Source of the DNA: Solidesulfovibrio alcoholivorans DSM 5433
GTDB taxonomy: Bacteria; Desulfobacterota; Desulfovibrionia; Desulfovibrionales; Desulfovibrionaceae
Assembly (NCBI RefSeq): GCF_000702665.1
Contig: NZ_JNJA01000001.1
Span: 124,001-188,000 of the forward strand
Reading direction: 5' to 3'
DNA length: 64,000 bases
Shown: positions 26,142 to 35,259 of the stretch, piece after piece
How the letters are laid out: each line of letters starts with the position of its first letter
Numbering within the stretch: position 1 is the stretch's first letter
The notes under the pieces: model-generated
Databases searched by the model: none
Seen by the model: only the letters and a program-made list of their open reading frames with translations
What the model was told of the DNA's origin: nothing
Position numbers and translations under genes: made by a program

Positions 26142-27179
26142 ATGAACAAGAAACTGCAAGTGTTGCTGGTGGCCGTGGTCGCCCTGCTGCTGGGCTTCAG
26201 CGGCCCGGCCATGGCGAAGAAGCAGGTGCCGAAGGTCGACAACTTTATTTATTTCATCGACCATTCGAGCTCCATGGCGTTCTCCTACAAGGGGCAGCGC
26301 TATGTCCAGTTCGGCGGCGTCTCCAAGATCATGATGGCCAAGTCCCTGGCCCGTGAGCTCAACAAGATGACCCCCGAGCTCGGCTACAAGGCCGGCCTGT
26401 ACACCTTCGCCCCGTACAAAGAGTACGCCGCGATGGCTCCGTACAGCCAGGCCACCATGGCTGCCGCCATCGAAAAGATCCAGACAGACTACAGCGTCTA
26501 CGGCCGCATGACCCCCATGGGCAAGGGCCTGGAAGACCTGGACAAGCTGCCCATCTCCACCCTGTCCGGCAAGACCGGCGTGTTCATTTTCTCTGACGGC
26601 GACTCCAACTGCGGCGTCGACCCCGTCGCCGTTGCCCAGTCCCTGAAGGCCAAGTACGGCGACAACCTGTGCTTCTACATCGTCGACCTGTCCGACAGCA
26701 AGCATGGCCAGCAGGTGCTGAAGGCCATCGCCGCCATGGGCAAGTGCAACTGCATCGAGCTCGGCGAAGAGCTGCTCCGCAACGAGGCCGCCCGCGAGAA
26801 GTTCCTCGAGTGCGCCCTGTACGAGTGGATCGAGGACGAAATCGTCGTCTTCCGCAGCATCTACTTCGACTTCGACAAGTACAACATCAAGCCCGAATTC
26901 GTGCCCGTTCTTGAGGAAGGCACCGCCATCATCAAGTCCAAGCCCGGCATGAAGGTCATCCTCGAAGGCCACACCGACAGCATCGGTACCGAACAGTACA
27001 ACATGAAGCTCGGTCAGCGCCGCGCCGACTCCGTCAAGTCCTTCTTCGTGAAGAAGGGCATCGACGCCAGCCGCATCGAGACCATCAGCTTCGGCGAGTC
27101 CGATCCGGTCGCCACCAACAAGACCGCTCAGGGTCGCGCCCTGAACCGCCGGTGCGTGATCAAGTTCAAGAGCATGTAA
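26142..27179 (+). CDS. Secreted protein with vWA domain fused to OmpA peptidoglycan-binding domain
   Basis: 345 residues, with AGGAGGG before the ATG. Signal peptide ~1-25 (cleavage after AMA). A von Willebrand A domain follows, with MIDAS DxSxS at D40/S42/S44 (IDHSSSM) and FIFSDGDSN further on. The C-terminal ~110 residues are OmpA-like: SIYFDFDKYNIKPEF, ILEGHTDSIGTEQYN, LGQRRADSVKSFF, NRRCVIKF. It is probably anchored to peptidoglycan in the periplasm, with the metal-dependent vWA face binding a partner. Codon use is strongly biased towards preferred codons, suggesting high expression. It is followed by a clear terminator and a LysM protein. Confidence 0.9.
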   Translation: MNKKLQVLLVAVVALLLGFSGPAMAKKQVPKVDNFIYFIDHSSSMAFSYKGQRYVQFGGVSKIMMAKSLARELNKMTPELGYKAGLYTFAPYKEYAAMAPYSQATMAAAIEKIQTDYSVYGRMTPMGKGLEDLDKLPISTLSGKTGVFIFSDGDSNCGVDPVAVAQSLKAKYGDNLCFYIVDLSDSKHGQQVLKAIAAMGKCNCIELGEELLRNEAAREKFLECALYEWIEDEIVVFRSIYFDFDKYNIKPEFVPVLEEGTAIIKSKPGMKVILEGHTDSIGTEQYNMKLGQRRADSVKSFFVKKGIDASRIETISFGESDPVATNKTAQGRALNRRCVIKFKSM

Positions 27180-27202
27180 GCGGGACGGTCCGCCGTCTCC
27201 CT

Positions 27203-27240
27203 GGCCAGACGCCCCTTCGGGGGCGTCTGGCCTTGTATTT
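27203..27240 (+). terminator. Rho-independent terminator after the vWA-OmpA gene
   Basis: A 13-bp perfect stem (27203-27215 with 27220-27232) closes on a TTCG tetraloop and is followed by a T-rich TTGTATTTT. It lies 24 bases after the stop and just upstream of the LysM gene, so the latter may need read-through or its own promoter. Confidence 0.85.
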
Positions 27241-27255
27241 TGCACGGAGTGCCTG

Positions 27256-28185
27256 ATGCCAAGCGCTAAAACCCTCGCCGCTCTCGTCTTCCTCCTGTTG
27301 GCCGCACCCGGCTCCGCCTGGGCCGGGCTCAATGTCTACCGCGCGGACGGACCGGCTCCCTCGCTTCAGATCGAAGAGCCCAAGCCCCTGGAATACAAGG
27401 TCCAGAAGGGCGACTCCGTGGCTGCGATCGCCAAGAAATTTTCCATCACATCCAAGGATCTGATGGCCGCCAACGGCCTGGCCGACGCCAAGAGGCTCAA
27501 GGCCGGCCAGACGCTCAAGATTCCCGGCAAAACCGCCCCTACCCCCCCCGCCAAGGCTCTCGCCGCAGCTCCCGCAGCAGCCGCAGCCCCCACAACCGCA
27601 AAGGCCGCGCAAGCCAAGCCCGAGCCCATGCCCGTGGAGGCCAAAGCCGATGCTTCGGCCCGCAAGGCCGCCAAGCGTGGGGAAGTGCTGGACCCGGGCG
27701 TGGACGACTCCACGCCGGTCAAGGGGAAAAAGGGAAAGAAGGGCAAGTTCGAGCCCGCGCCCGCACCTGCGCCCACTATCGAGGTGGACGACAAGATGCG
27801 CGCCTCGTTCGGCAAGACGGGCGTCATCACCAACAGCACCAATGTGCCGCAAAACATCCGTGACGAATTCCTGACCTACGCCAGGAAATGGGTGGACGAA
27901 CTCGACCGCCTCGGCGTCGGCACCGTGACCAACAAGAAGATCAAAAAGGTCGGCGACCACTGGGAAGCCACCTACCGCGTGATCGTCCGCGAGTCCCTGG
28001 GCGCGGAGGTCAAGAAAGTCGAGTACGAGCATACGCCGTATGTGGGCCATATCACCTACATGCAGCGCGTCTACACTTGCGAAGCGCCGACCAAGCAGGC
28101 CGCGCTGGCCGGTCCGTACACCTCCAAGGATGAGGCCATCCGCGAAATCTTCAGCTATTCAGGCCAGAAAAAAGCCTGGCGCTAG
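27256..28185 (+). CDS. Exported LysM-domain protein
   Basis: 309 residues. Signal peptide ~1-23 (GSAWA). One LysM at about 46-92 (YKVQKGDSVAAIAKKFSI ... LKAGQTLKIP). A long Ala/Pro/Lys-rich linker spans ~93-170. The C-terminal ~135 residues (residues ~175-309) form a compact domain with Tyr-rich strands (ATYRVIVRESLGAEVKKVEY), family not recognised. It is likely periplasmic and peptidoglycan-bound, a natural neighbour to the OmpA-type protein. RBS GGAG precedes the ATG. A strong terminator follows. Confidence 0.82.
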   Translation: MPSAKTLAALVFLLLAAPGSAWAGLNVYRADGPAPSLQIEEPKPLEYKVQKGDSVAAIAKKFSITSKDLMAANGLADAKRLKAGQTLKIPGKTAPTPPAKALAAAPAAAAAPTTAKAAQAKPEPMPVEAKADASARKAAKRGEVLDPGVDDSTPVKGKKGKKGKFEPAPAPAPTIEVDDKMRASFGKTGVITNSTNVPQNIRDEFLTYARKWVDELDRLGVGTVTNKKIKKVGDHWEATYRVIVRESLGAEVKKVEYEHTPYVGHITYMQRVYTCEAPTKQAALAGPYTSKDEAIREIFSYSGQKKAWR

Positions 28186-28206
28186 CAGAGCATCCGCAAC
28201 ATACGA

Positions 28207-28241
28207 ACGCCTCCCAGGCTTGCCTGGGAGGCGTTTTTTTT
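28207..28241 (+). terminator. Rho-independent terminator after the LysM gene
   Basis: A 12-bp stem (28207-28218 with 28223-28234), 4-base loop, then eight T residues. It is 21 bases past the stop. The best terminator in the window. Confidence 0.9.
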
Positions 28242-28349
28242 GGGGAATCGCGGAAAGAGCAAGGGGGGGAGCAGCATTCGCCGGACGACTGGGCAGGAAG
28301 CGGCGCCGCGTCTCTCCGACAACAATGCGAAGGATTCAGCGGGCTGTGT

Positions 28350-29228
28350 TCAAGAGTGACTGCCGGCGTCCATGACCGGATTGCGCAACACGCCGTAGCC
28401 CTCGAGCGCCACCTCCACCATATCGCCGGGTTTGAGGTAGCGCGGCGGCGTCAGGGCGAAGCCCACGCCTGACGGCGTGCCGGTGACGATCACGTCGCCT
28501 GGGGACAGGGTCATGGCTTCGGACAGCGTCGCCACGAGCATCTCGATGGGAAAGAGCATGTCGGAAGTGGACGCCTCCTGCATGACCTCGCCGTTGACGG
28601 TGGTGCTCAGGCGCAGGCCGCACGCGCCGGGTGGCAGCTCGTCGGTGGTGCAGAGCTCGGGGCCGAACGCACCGGTAGCGTCGAAATTCTTGCCGAGAAA
28701 CCACTGGCTGGTGCGGAACTGGTAGTCGCGCACCGAAGCTTCGTTGAAAAGCGCATAGCCGGCGATATGCGCAAGCGCAGCATCGCGGGGGATGTTGCGT
28801 CCGCCGATGCCGATCACGGCGGCGACCTCGCCTTCGTAATCGAGCATGCGCGAGACGAGAGGACGCACGAGCGGCGCGTCGTGCCCCACGAGCGTCGACG
28901 CCATGCGCGCGAAAAAAACCGGATGTTCGGGCAGGTTCTTCTGATCGACCTCGATGGCGTGGTCCACGTAATTGAGGCCCACACACAGGATCTTGTCCGG
29001 GTCAGGCACGGGTGGCAGCAGCCGGACGGCGGAAAAACGCGCCTGGCAGCCGGTCCCGGCCGCGGCCGCAGCCTCGGCAGCGGCCTGCAGCCCGGCATCG
29101 CCCAGGGCAAGGAGCGCTTTCATGCTCGTGGGAAGCCCGGGCGCGGCCAGGGCCAGATCGACGAGGACATCGCCCAGGCGCACGCCAATGCGTGGTCCCG
29201 AGGTATGTGCAAACGTGACAAGGCGCAT
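28350..29228 (-). CDS. Fumarylacetoacetate hydrolase (FAH) family protein
   Basis: 292 residues. GGAGGT lies before the ATG. A short N-terminal domain (MRLVTFAHTSGPRIGVRLGD) is followed by the FAH fold: KILCVGLNYVDHAIEVDQK, the metal-site segment DYEGEVAAVIG, SQWFLGKNFDATGAFGP, and VIVTGTPSGVGFALTPP near the end. Family members act as fumarylpyruvate hydrolases, acylpyruvases or oxaloacetate decarboxylases; the true substrate is not evident. It stands alone. Confidence 0.9.
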   Translation of the reverse strand: MRLVTFAHTSGPRIGVRLGDVLVDLALAAPGLPTSMKALLALGDAGLQAAAEAAAAAGTGCQARFSAVRLLPPVPDPDKILCVGLNYVDHAIEVDQKNLPEHPVFFARMASTLVGHDAPLVRPLVSRMLDYEGEVAAVIGIGGRNIPRDAALAHIAGYALFNEASVRDYQFRTSQWFLGKNFDATGAFGPELCTTDELPPGACGLRLSTTVNGEVMQEASTSDMLFPIEMLVATLSEAMTLSPGDVIVTGTPSGVGFALTPPRYLKPGDMVEVALEGYGVLRNPVMDAGSHS

Positions 29229-29451
29229 GCGACCTCCCTATCCACTTGCAATCCACACTAAAAGGGAGAGGCGGGGGGCGTCAAGAAGCGGCAAGGACAC
29301 TGGCATTGCAGTGCTGCAAGCCTGTTGCGTCAGAATGGGTCGCAAACGCCGCAGAGGCAACGCACAGGGCATTTTCGTACAAGCCGGGAGATAAGGACTC
29401 GAAAGGCGAAACGTCCGGGAAACGGGCGGAGAGCGCCAAAGGACGTGGTGC

Positions 29452-30390
29452 CTAGGGCAGCGGCAGGGTCTGCGCTTCGGAAGCGCCGCCAAGTCCGGAC
29501 AGAAGCCAGGACAACACCGCGGCGCGCAGGTCGGGCGTTTGCGCGGCTGAGGAAAAAAGCCCCAGCACCCCGCTTTTCTTCTTGGGACCGGAAAGCTGCG
29601 GCACGTCGCCTTTGAGCCCCGTTTGCGCCTTGACGGAGTCGATGGCGTCTTCCAGGCCACCCAGTTCGTCCACAAGTCCCAGTTCCTTGGCCCTGGCCCC
29701 GGTCATGGCGCGGGCGTCGGCAATGGCGGCGATGGACTGGGGCGAGAGCTTGCGCTCCTTGGCGACGTCACCGGAAAATTGCTTGTTGAGGTCGTTGATG
29801 AGCCCTTCGAGGTAGGCGCGCTGCTCGGGCGAAAGCGGCTTGAACGGACTGCCGGCGTCCTTGAGTTTGCCTGTGGTCAGGGACTCGAAACTGACGCCGA
29901 GCTTCTGCATGAGTTCCGTCACGTTGGCCATCTGCGACATGACGCCGATGCTCCCGGTGATGGTGCCGGGATTGGCGAAAATTCGGCTCGCCGGACAGGC
30001 GGCGTAGTAGCCGCCGGAGGCGGCCACGGCGGAAAAGGAAGCCACCACGGTTTTTTTGCGCCCGAGCTTTTTGACCGCCATGTAGATTTCCTGGGAGGGG
30101 CCGAACGCGCCGCCCGGGGAATTGATGCGCAGTACCACGCCCTTGACGGAATCGTCTTCGCGCAGTTCACGGATGAAATCCACGGTCTTTTCGGCGTCGG
30201 TGATCGTGCCTTCGATGCGCACCACGCCGATGCGCGCGGACGACGGGCCGAGCAACCGCGCGCCGTCGTCGTCTCCCCAAACGCCGAGGGCGGCCGCAAC
30301 CCCCACGACGAGGATCACGGCCGCCACGGCGACAAGCAACCCGAACAGGCCGGGCCGCCTTTGAGCAAAGGAATCGTTAGCGCTGGGCAT
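29452..30390 (-). CDS. sppA: Signal peptide peptidase SppA, short form
   Basis: 312 residues. N-terminal membrane anchor at about 14-38. Then VVRIEGTITDAEKTVDFIRE, VVLRINSPGGAFGPSQEIY, the nucleophile Ser in AVAASGGYYAACPA, GTITGSIGVM, and the general-base Lys region TTGKLKDAGSPFKP. This is the 36-kDa-type SppA. It degrades cleaved signal peptides in the membrane. Its start overlaps the rpsA stop by 14 bases, so it is translationally coupled to ribosomal protein S1. Confidence 0.93.
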   Translation of the reverse strand: MPSANDSFAQRRPGLFGLLVAVAAVILVVGVAAALGVWGDDDGARLLGPSSARIGVVRIEGTITDAEKTVDFIRELREDDSVKGVVLRINSPGGAFGPSQEIYMAVKKLGRKKTVVASFSAVAASGGYYAACPASRIFANPGTITGSIGVMSQMANVTELMQKLGVSFESLTTGKLKDAGSPFKPLSPEQRAYLEGLINDLNKQFSGDVAKERKLSPQSIAAIADARAMTGARAKELGLVDELGGLEDAIDSVKAQTGLKGDVPQLSGPKKKSGVLGLFSSAAQTPDLRAAVLSWLLSGLGGASEAQTLPLP

Positions 30391-32107
30391 CCTCTTCCAA
30401 CTTCTGGCGCAGCAGTTCGCCGAGGTTGCTGCCGGTGTCCGAAGGCCCGGCGGTGCGGAACTCCTTGGACTTGCGCTTGTCCTCTTCGTCCTTGATGGAC
30501 TTGATGGACAGGCCCAGGCGGCGTTCGTCGGCGCTGACGTGGATGACCTTGGCTTCGATCTCGTCCCCTTCCTTGTACAGCTCGGCCGGGGTCTTGACCT
30601 TCTTCCGGCTGATCTCAGAAACGTGGACCAGTCCCTCGATGCCCTCCTCGACCTCGACGAAGAGGCCGAAGTCCGTGATGTTGGTCACGGTGCCCTTGAC
30701 CATGGCGCCGACCGGGTAGGTGTCGGGCACGCGGGTCCAGGGATCCTCGGAGAGCTGCTTGATGCCGAGGGTGAACTTCTCGTTCTCCTTGTCCACGGTC
30801 AGGACCTTGGCCATGACGGTGTCGCCGCTCTTGAACATCTCGCCGGGGTGGCGGACCTTCTTGGTCCAGGAGATGTCGGAGACGTGGATCAGTCCGTCGA
30901 TGCCGTCCTCGATGCCGATGAAGATGCCGAATTCGGTGATGTTCTTCACCGAACCCTCAAGGATGGTGCCCTCGGGGTACTTCTCGGCCACGATGTCCCA
31001 GGGGTTGGGGCGCACCTGCTTCATGCCGAGCGAGATGCGCTTCTTGTCCGGATCGACGGACAGGACCACGACCTCGACCTCGTCGCCCACATGGACCATC
31101 TGGCTCGGGTGGCGCAGCTTGCGGGTCCAGGACATCTCGGAGATGTGCACCAGGCCCTCGACACCGGCCTCGAGCTCGACGAATGCGCCGTAGTCGACCA
31201 GGTTGGTCACCTTGCCGGCCAGGCGCGTGCCCTCGGGGTACTTGCCGGCGATGTTCTCCCAGGGGTCGGAGACAAGCTGTTTCATGCCCAGGGAAACCTT
31301 CTGCTTCTCCTGGTCGAAGGACAGCACCTTCAATTCCAGTTCGTCGCCGAGGTGCACCAGCTCTTTGGGATGCTTGATGCGCTTCCAGGACATGTCGGTG
31401 ATGTGCATGAGCCCGTCGAGGCCGCCGAGATCGACGAAGACGCCGTACTCGGTGATGTTCTTCACGCGCCCGGTGACGACCTGGCCCTCCTCGAGGGTCT
31501 TGAGCAGGTCCTTGCGCATGGAATCGCGCCGTTCTTCGAGGAGCACCCGCCGGGAAACGATGACGTTGCTGCGGCGGCGGTTGATCTTGAGCACGCGGAA
31601 TTCGAACTCCTGGCCGACCAGGGCGTCCATGTCGGGCACGGGGCGCAGGTCGACGTGGGAGCCGGGCAGGAACGCCTCGACGCCGCCCAGGTCGACCGTG
31701 TAGCCGCCCTTGATGCGGCGCACGATCCGACCCGAAATGACGTCATTTTTTTCCTGGATTTCCTCGAGCTTATCAAAAAGCTGCATGCGCTTGGCCCGTT
31801 CGCGGGACAAGTGGATGGTGCCTTCGGATTCGTTCTTGGAGACGACGTAGACGTCGATCTGGTCGCCGACGCCGACTTCGAGTTCGCCGGCGGCGTCAAG
31901 GAATTCGTTGACCGGGATCTGGCCCTCGGATTTGAAGTTGACGTCCACCAGGACGTGTTCCTTGCCGATGCGGACCACGATACCCTGGGTGATGGAGCCC
32001 TCTTCCATGTCGCCGAAATCCTCATTGAGGTAATTTTCGAGCGCGGCTTCGAAGTTGACTTCCATCTCCATGTTAGGGTTGTTTTTCATTTCCGTGGTTT
32101 TGTCCAT
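30377..32107 (-). CDS. rpsA: 30S ribosomal protein S1
   Basis: 576 residues from the ATG at 32107 with GGAGGT. Six S1 RNA-binding repeats are visible, for example YGVFVDLGGLDGLMHITDMS, YGAFVELEAGVEGLVHISEM, FGIFIGIEDGIDGLIHVSDI and FGLFVEVEEGIEGLVHVSEI, preceded by two divergent repeats that bind the ribosome. It is essential for initiation on structured mRNAs. Codon bias is strong, as expected. It is followed by sppA with overlap. Confidence 0.97.
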   Translation of the reverse strand: MDKTTEMKNNPNMEMEVNFEAALENYLNEDFGDMEEGSITQGIVVRIGKEHVLVDVNFKSEGQIPVNEFLDAAGELEVGVGDQIDVYVVSKNESEGTIHLSRERAKRMQLFDKLEEIQEKNDVISGRIVRRIKGGYTVDLGGVEAFLPGSHVDLRPVPDMDALVGQEFEFRVLKINRRRSNVIVSRRVLLEERRDSMRKDLLKTLEEGQVVTGRVKNITEYGVFVDLGGLDGLMHITDMSWKRIKHPKELVHLGDELELKVLSFDQEKQKVSLGMKQLVSDPWENIAGKYPEGTRLAGKVTNLVDYGAFVELEAGVEGLVHISEMSWTRKLRHPSQMVHVGDEVEVVVLSVDPDKKRISLGMKQVRPNPWDIVAEKYPEGTILEGSVKNITEFGIFIGIEDGIDGLIHVSDISWTKKVRHPGEMFKSGDTVMAKVLTVDKENEKFTLGIKQLSEDPWTRVPDTYPVGAMVKGTVTNITDFGLFVEVEEGIEGLVHVSEISRKKVKTPAELYKEGDEIEAKVIHVSADERRLGLSIKSIKDEEDKRKSKEFRTAGPSDTGSNLGELLRQKLEEDAQR

Positions 32108-32182
32108 GAGTTGACCTCCAACGCGATCTATCCCTGTAAAAAGGATTTTTGGTCGTAGCAGAAAGCCCGGAAGGGCACAACC

Positions 32183-32188
32183 ATTATA
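32183..32188 (-). promoter_or_regulatory. Candidate -10 element of the rpsA promoter
   Basis: A perfect TATAAT on the minus strand lies 76 bases before the rpsA start, with no clear -35 at the expected distance (GC-rich). The leader between includes a small GCCC-TTCC-GGGC hairpin that could take part in S1 autoregulation; that is conjecture. Confidence 0.4.
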
Positions 32189-32256
32189 TCCCGGCCGTTC
32201 CCGGCCGCTTCTTGCGGCGTACGGCGAAGCGGATAAAAAAGGAAGGCCGCTTTTCG

Positions 32257-33831
32257 TCAGCGCCGGGCGCGCAACGCCATGGACCGGCGAAAGGCCACGG
32301 TGATGGCCCGGGCCGTGTCCACGTCGTAGAGGCGTCGGGCCAGTTCGGCGGCGTAGAGGATCTGCCGGTCCGTGGCGATGCCCGCGGCGATGGCGGCCTT
32401 GAGCGTGTCCATGATCTCGGCCTCGGTGCCGCTGGCCACGGCGCAGGCGATGACCATGTCGAGCGCCCTGTCCGTGCGCGCCTCCTCCCAGGCGAGCCGG
32501 GCGTATTCGAAGGCGCCGTCCGGGTAGCGTTCGAGGCCGGGCTTGAGAAAGCCCAGGTCGAACACGCGTCCCGCGCCAAGGAGCGCGCCGGCCAGGAAAA
32601 GAAAAAGCGCCTGCCCCGGCCGGGTCTCGCGGGCGGGGTCGGGCACGGCCCCGGCGCACGCGGCCTCGGGCAAGAGCGGCAGCGCCGCGCGCACGATGCG
32701 CGCGGCCTCGGCCGCGTCGCCCGCATAAAGAAACGTCAGCGCCAGCTTGGCGGCGGCAACGAAGCCTTCGGTCCCGGGCAGGCCCGCGGCCAGGGCCAGA
32801 AGCGGACGCGCCGCATCGGCATCGCCGCGCCGGGCCCGGATGCTGCCCAGGGTATGGGCGGCCTCGGGCGCGCCCGCGTCGCCTGCCTCCACGGCCTCGG
32901 CCAGGGTGCGCACCGCGTCGTTGTAGAGTCCGCCGTGGCGCAGGGCGTGGAAATAGCCGGCATTGGCCGCGGCGATGCGCCGGCGCGCGTCGCTGCGCCG
33001 CGGATTGCCCGGGCCTTTGGCGATGCGTGCGAGAAATTCCCCGGCCCGCGCCCGGCTCGTGTGGACTTCCCGGCAGCGCTCCCGGCCGCGCCTGGCGATT
33101 GCCTCGTAGTGGTCCCTGTCGCGTTGCATGTCGGCCAGGATGTCCAGGACGTTTTCGGCGTCGAAAGTGACAAGGTGTTCGCCGTTGGTGAAATGCGCGT
33201 CCACGCCGTCCCCGCCGGCCTCGGTCAATAGGACCGAGCCCGAGGCCAGGGCCTGGAACACGCGCAGCGTGAGGCCGCTGAAGAGATTTTCGTTGAGCAC
33301 GACCTGGGAGCGTGCGAAGAGTTCCTGCATTTCCCGGCGCGTCACGCGCTCCTTTACGACGAGGGGAAAATGCTTTTGCAAGAGCCGCAGCAGGTTTTGC
33401 CGCTTGCCGCGATGGACGGTCGTGCGGCCGACGAACGTCAGGAAATGCTCCTTTGGACGCTGCGGCACGAAATCGTCCTCGAGGGCGCAAAGCGGCAGCC
33501 ATGATGCCGCGATGCCGTACGGGGCAAGCGACGCGACGCTCGCCCGCTGGTCCACGAACACGTCGTCGCACAGGGCGAGCAGGTGGCGCATCCAGAATTC
33601 GTTGAGCGGCGTGTCAATGCAGTAGGCGGCGATGCGGCAGCGGCTTTCGTGCATGCGCGGCGGCAGCGCGGCCTTGCCCCACAGTTCCAGCAGCACGAGG
33701 TCCGGCGCGGGGCAGGTCGCGGCAACCAGCTCGTCGAAGGCGCTGTCCTGGCGCAGGGGCAGCGGGACGACCTCGTGCCCGAGGCCGCGCAGGCCTTCGC
33801 CCAGAAACATGCCGGAATAGGCGATGCGCAT
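32257..33831 (-). CDS. CgeB-like glycosyltransferase with C-terminal TPR-like helical region
   Basis: 524 residues from the ATG at 33831 (AAGGTG, 6 bases before; a GTG 9 bases earlier is possible). Residues 1-~245 form the GT domain: MRIAYSGMFLGEGLRGLGHE, IAAYCIDTPLNEFWMRHLLA, HFLTFVGRTTVHRGKRQNLL, and the terminal VLNENLFSGLTLRVFQALAS in the Glyco_trans_1_2 style. The rest (~260-524) consists of helix-pair repeats rich in Ala and Arg (AEAVEAGDAGAPEAAHTLGS). Such fusions are seen in flagellin or surface-glycan loci. It lies 33 bases downstream of rimO on the same strand. Confidence 0.78.
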   Translation of the reverse strand: MRIAYSGMFLGEGLRGLGHEVVPLPLRQDSAFDELVAATCPAPDLVLLELWGKAALPPRMHESRCRIAAYCIDTPLNEFWMRHLLALCDDVFVDQRASVASLAPYGIAASWLPLCALEDDFVPQRPKEHFLTFVGRTTVHRGKRQNLLRLLQKHFPLVVKERVTRREMQELFARSQVVLNENLFSGLTLRVFQALASGSVLLTEAGGDGVDAHFTNGEHLVTFDAENVLDILADMQRDRDHYEAIARRGRERCREVHTSRARAGEFLARIAKGPGNPRRSDARRRIAAANAGYFHALRHGGLYNDAVRTLAEAVEAGDAGAPEAAHTLGSIRARRGDADAARPLLALAAGLPGTEGFVAAAKLALTFLYAGDAAEAARIVRAALPLLPEAACAGAVPDPARETRPGQALFLFLAGALLGAGRVFDLGFLKPGLERYPDGAFEYARLAWEEARTDRALDMVIACAVASGTEAEIMDTLKAAIAAGIATDRQILYAAELARRLYDVDTARAITVAFRRSMALRARR

Positions 33832-33864
33832 CGCTTGCACCTTGCCGGGACCCGACGGACGTCT

Positions 33865-35163
33865 TCAGGCCAGCGCCACCAGGTCGTAGTCCTTGGCCTC
33901 TTCCACGGTCGCCGCGACCATGGCGCCGGGCGCGACGCCCGGGCCGCTCACGTAGGTCACGCCGTCGATCTCCGGAGCCTGGAACCAGCAGCGGCCCAGG
34001 TGCAGCCCCGGCCATTCGCCGTGGGCCGCATCCACCAACACCTCCTGGTCCGTGCCCACGTACGTTTCCAGGATGTCCGCGCTGATTTCGCGCTGGACGG
34101 CCATGACCGTCTCCACGCGGCGTTCCTTCACGTCGCGGCGCACCTGCCCGGCCATGGACGCGGCCGCCGTGCCCTCCTCGCGGTGGTAGGGGAAAACGCC
34201 CAGGTGGTGGAGCCGCGCGCGGGCGACGAAATCGAGCAAGGCCTGGAAATGCTCCTTTTTCTCGCCGGGCAGGCCCACGATGAAGGTCGAGCGCAGGGCC
34301 GCCTCCGGGAAGTGCCGCCGCACCCGCTCGACGACGGCCTCCGCCGCCGCGGATTTGGGCCGGGCCATGGCCGCGAGCACTTCGGGATGCACGTGCTGGA
34401 AGGGAATGTCGAAATAGGGCAAAAACGGCCGTCCGGCCCCGGCCAGGAAGGAAAGGAGCGATTCGGTGACGCCGGAAGGGTAGAGGTAGAGCAGGCGCAG
34501 CCACTTGAGCCCGGTAAGCGGCAGGAGCTTTTCCAGCAACTGCTTGAGCCCTTCCCGCATGCCAAGGTCGCGGCCGTAGGCCGTGACGTCCTGGGCCACC
34601 AGCACGAGTTCCGACGCGCCCCGCTCGAGCAGGCCCCGGGCCTCGGCGACGAGGCTCTCCGCAGGGCGGCTGACGAGCCCGCCGCGCAGGGACGGGATGG
34701 TGCAGTAGCGGCAGGCGTGGTCGCAGCCTTCGGCGATCTTGAGGTAGGCGTACGACGGCGGCGTGCTGGCGATGCGGCCCATGGGCGCGGCAGGCGTCTC
34801 GCCAAGCGCCTCGGCCAGCCGCCCGGGAAGGGCGTCGAGCTCCGAGGGCGTGCCCCAGATGTCCACCTCGGGCATGCCCTTGCGCAGCTCCTCGCCGAAG
34901 CGCGCCGGCAGGCAGCCCATGACCGCGAGCTTAGGCCGGGGCGAAAGCGCGCGCAGCGCTTCGGCGGTCTCCAGGATCACGTTCACGGACTCCTCCACCG
35001 CCGGAGCGATGAAGGCGCAGGTGTTGATGACCACGAGGTCGGCCTTTTCCGGCGCGTCCACCAGCACATGGGAAAACGGCAGGCCGCCCAGGGCGGTTTC
35101 GGTATCCACACGGTTCTTCGGGCAGCCAAGGCTTATGGCGTGCACCCGGCAGGTCTTTGGCAT
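33865..35163 (-). CDS. rimO: Ribosomal protein S12 methylthiotransferase
   Basis: 432 residues from the ATG at 35163, with GGAAG 7 bases before; an ATG at 35178 is possible but poorly spaced. N-terminal UPF0004 domain with cluster cysteines at C14 (ISLGCPKNRVD), C49 and C83. The radical-SAM cluster is C147/C151/C154 (EGCDHACRYCTIPSLRG). A C-terminal TRAM-type domain ends the protein. It adds a methylthio group to an Asp of ribosomal protein S12. The GT gene follows closely. Confidence 0.94.
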   Translation of the reverse strand: MPKTCRVHAISLGCPKNRVDTETALGGLPFSHVLVDAPEKADLVVINTCAFIAPAVEESVNVILETAEALRALSPRPKLAVMGCLPARFGEELRKGMPEVDIWGTPSELDALPGRLAEALGETPAAPMGRIASTPPSYAYLKIAEGCDHACRYCTIPSLRGGLVSRPAESLVAEARGLLERGASELVLVAQDVTAYGRDLGMREGLKQLLEKLLPLTGLKWLRLLYLYPSGVTESLLSFLAGAGRPFLPYFDIPFQHVHPEVLAAMARPKSAAAEAVVERVRRHFPEAALRSTFIVGLPGEKKEHFQALLDFVARARLHHLGVFPYHREEGTAAASMAGQVRRDVKERRVETVMAVQREISADILETYVGTDQEVLVDAAHGEWPGLHLGRCWFQAPEIDGVTYVSGPGVAPGAMVAATVEEAKDYDLVALA

Positions 35164-35259
35164 AATGCGGTCTTCCATCCTTGCGGGCTGTCTCGCCCCG
35201 AGCTACCATGGGCGTCTGCCAATGGCAAAACCGCCGGCAGCGGCCGGCCCGGAGGGGCC

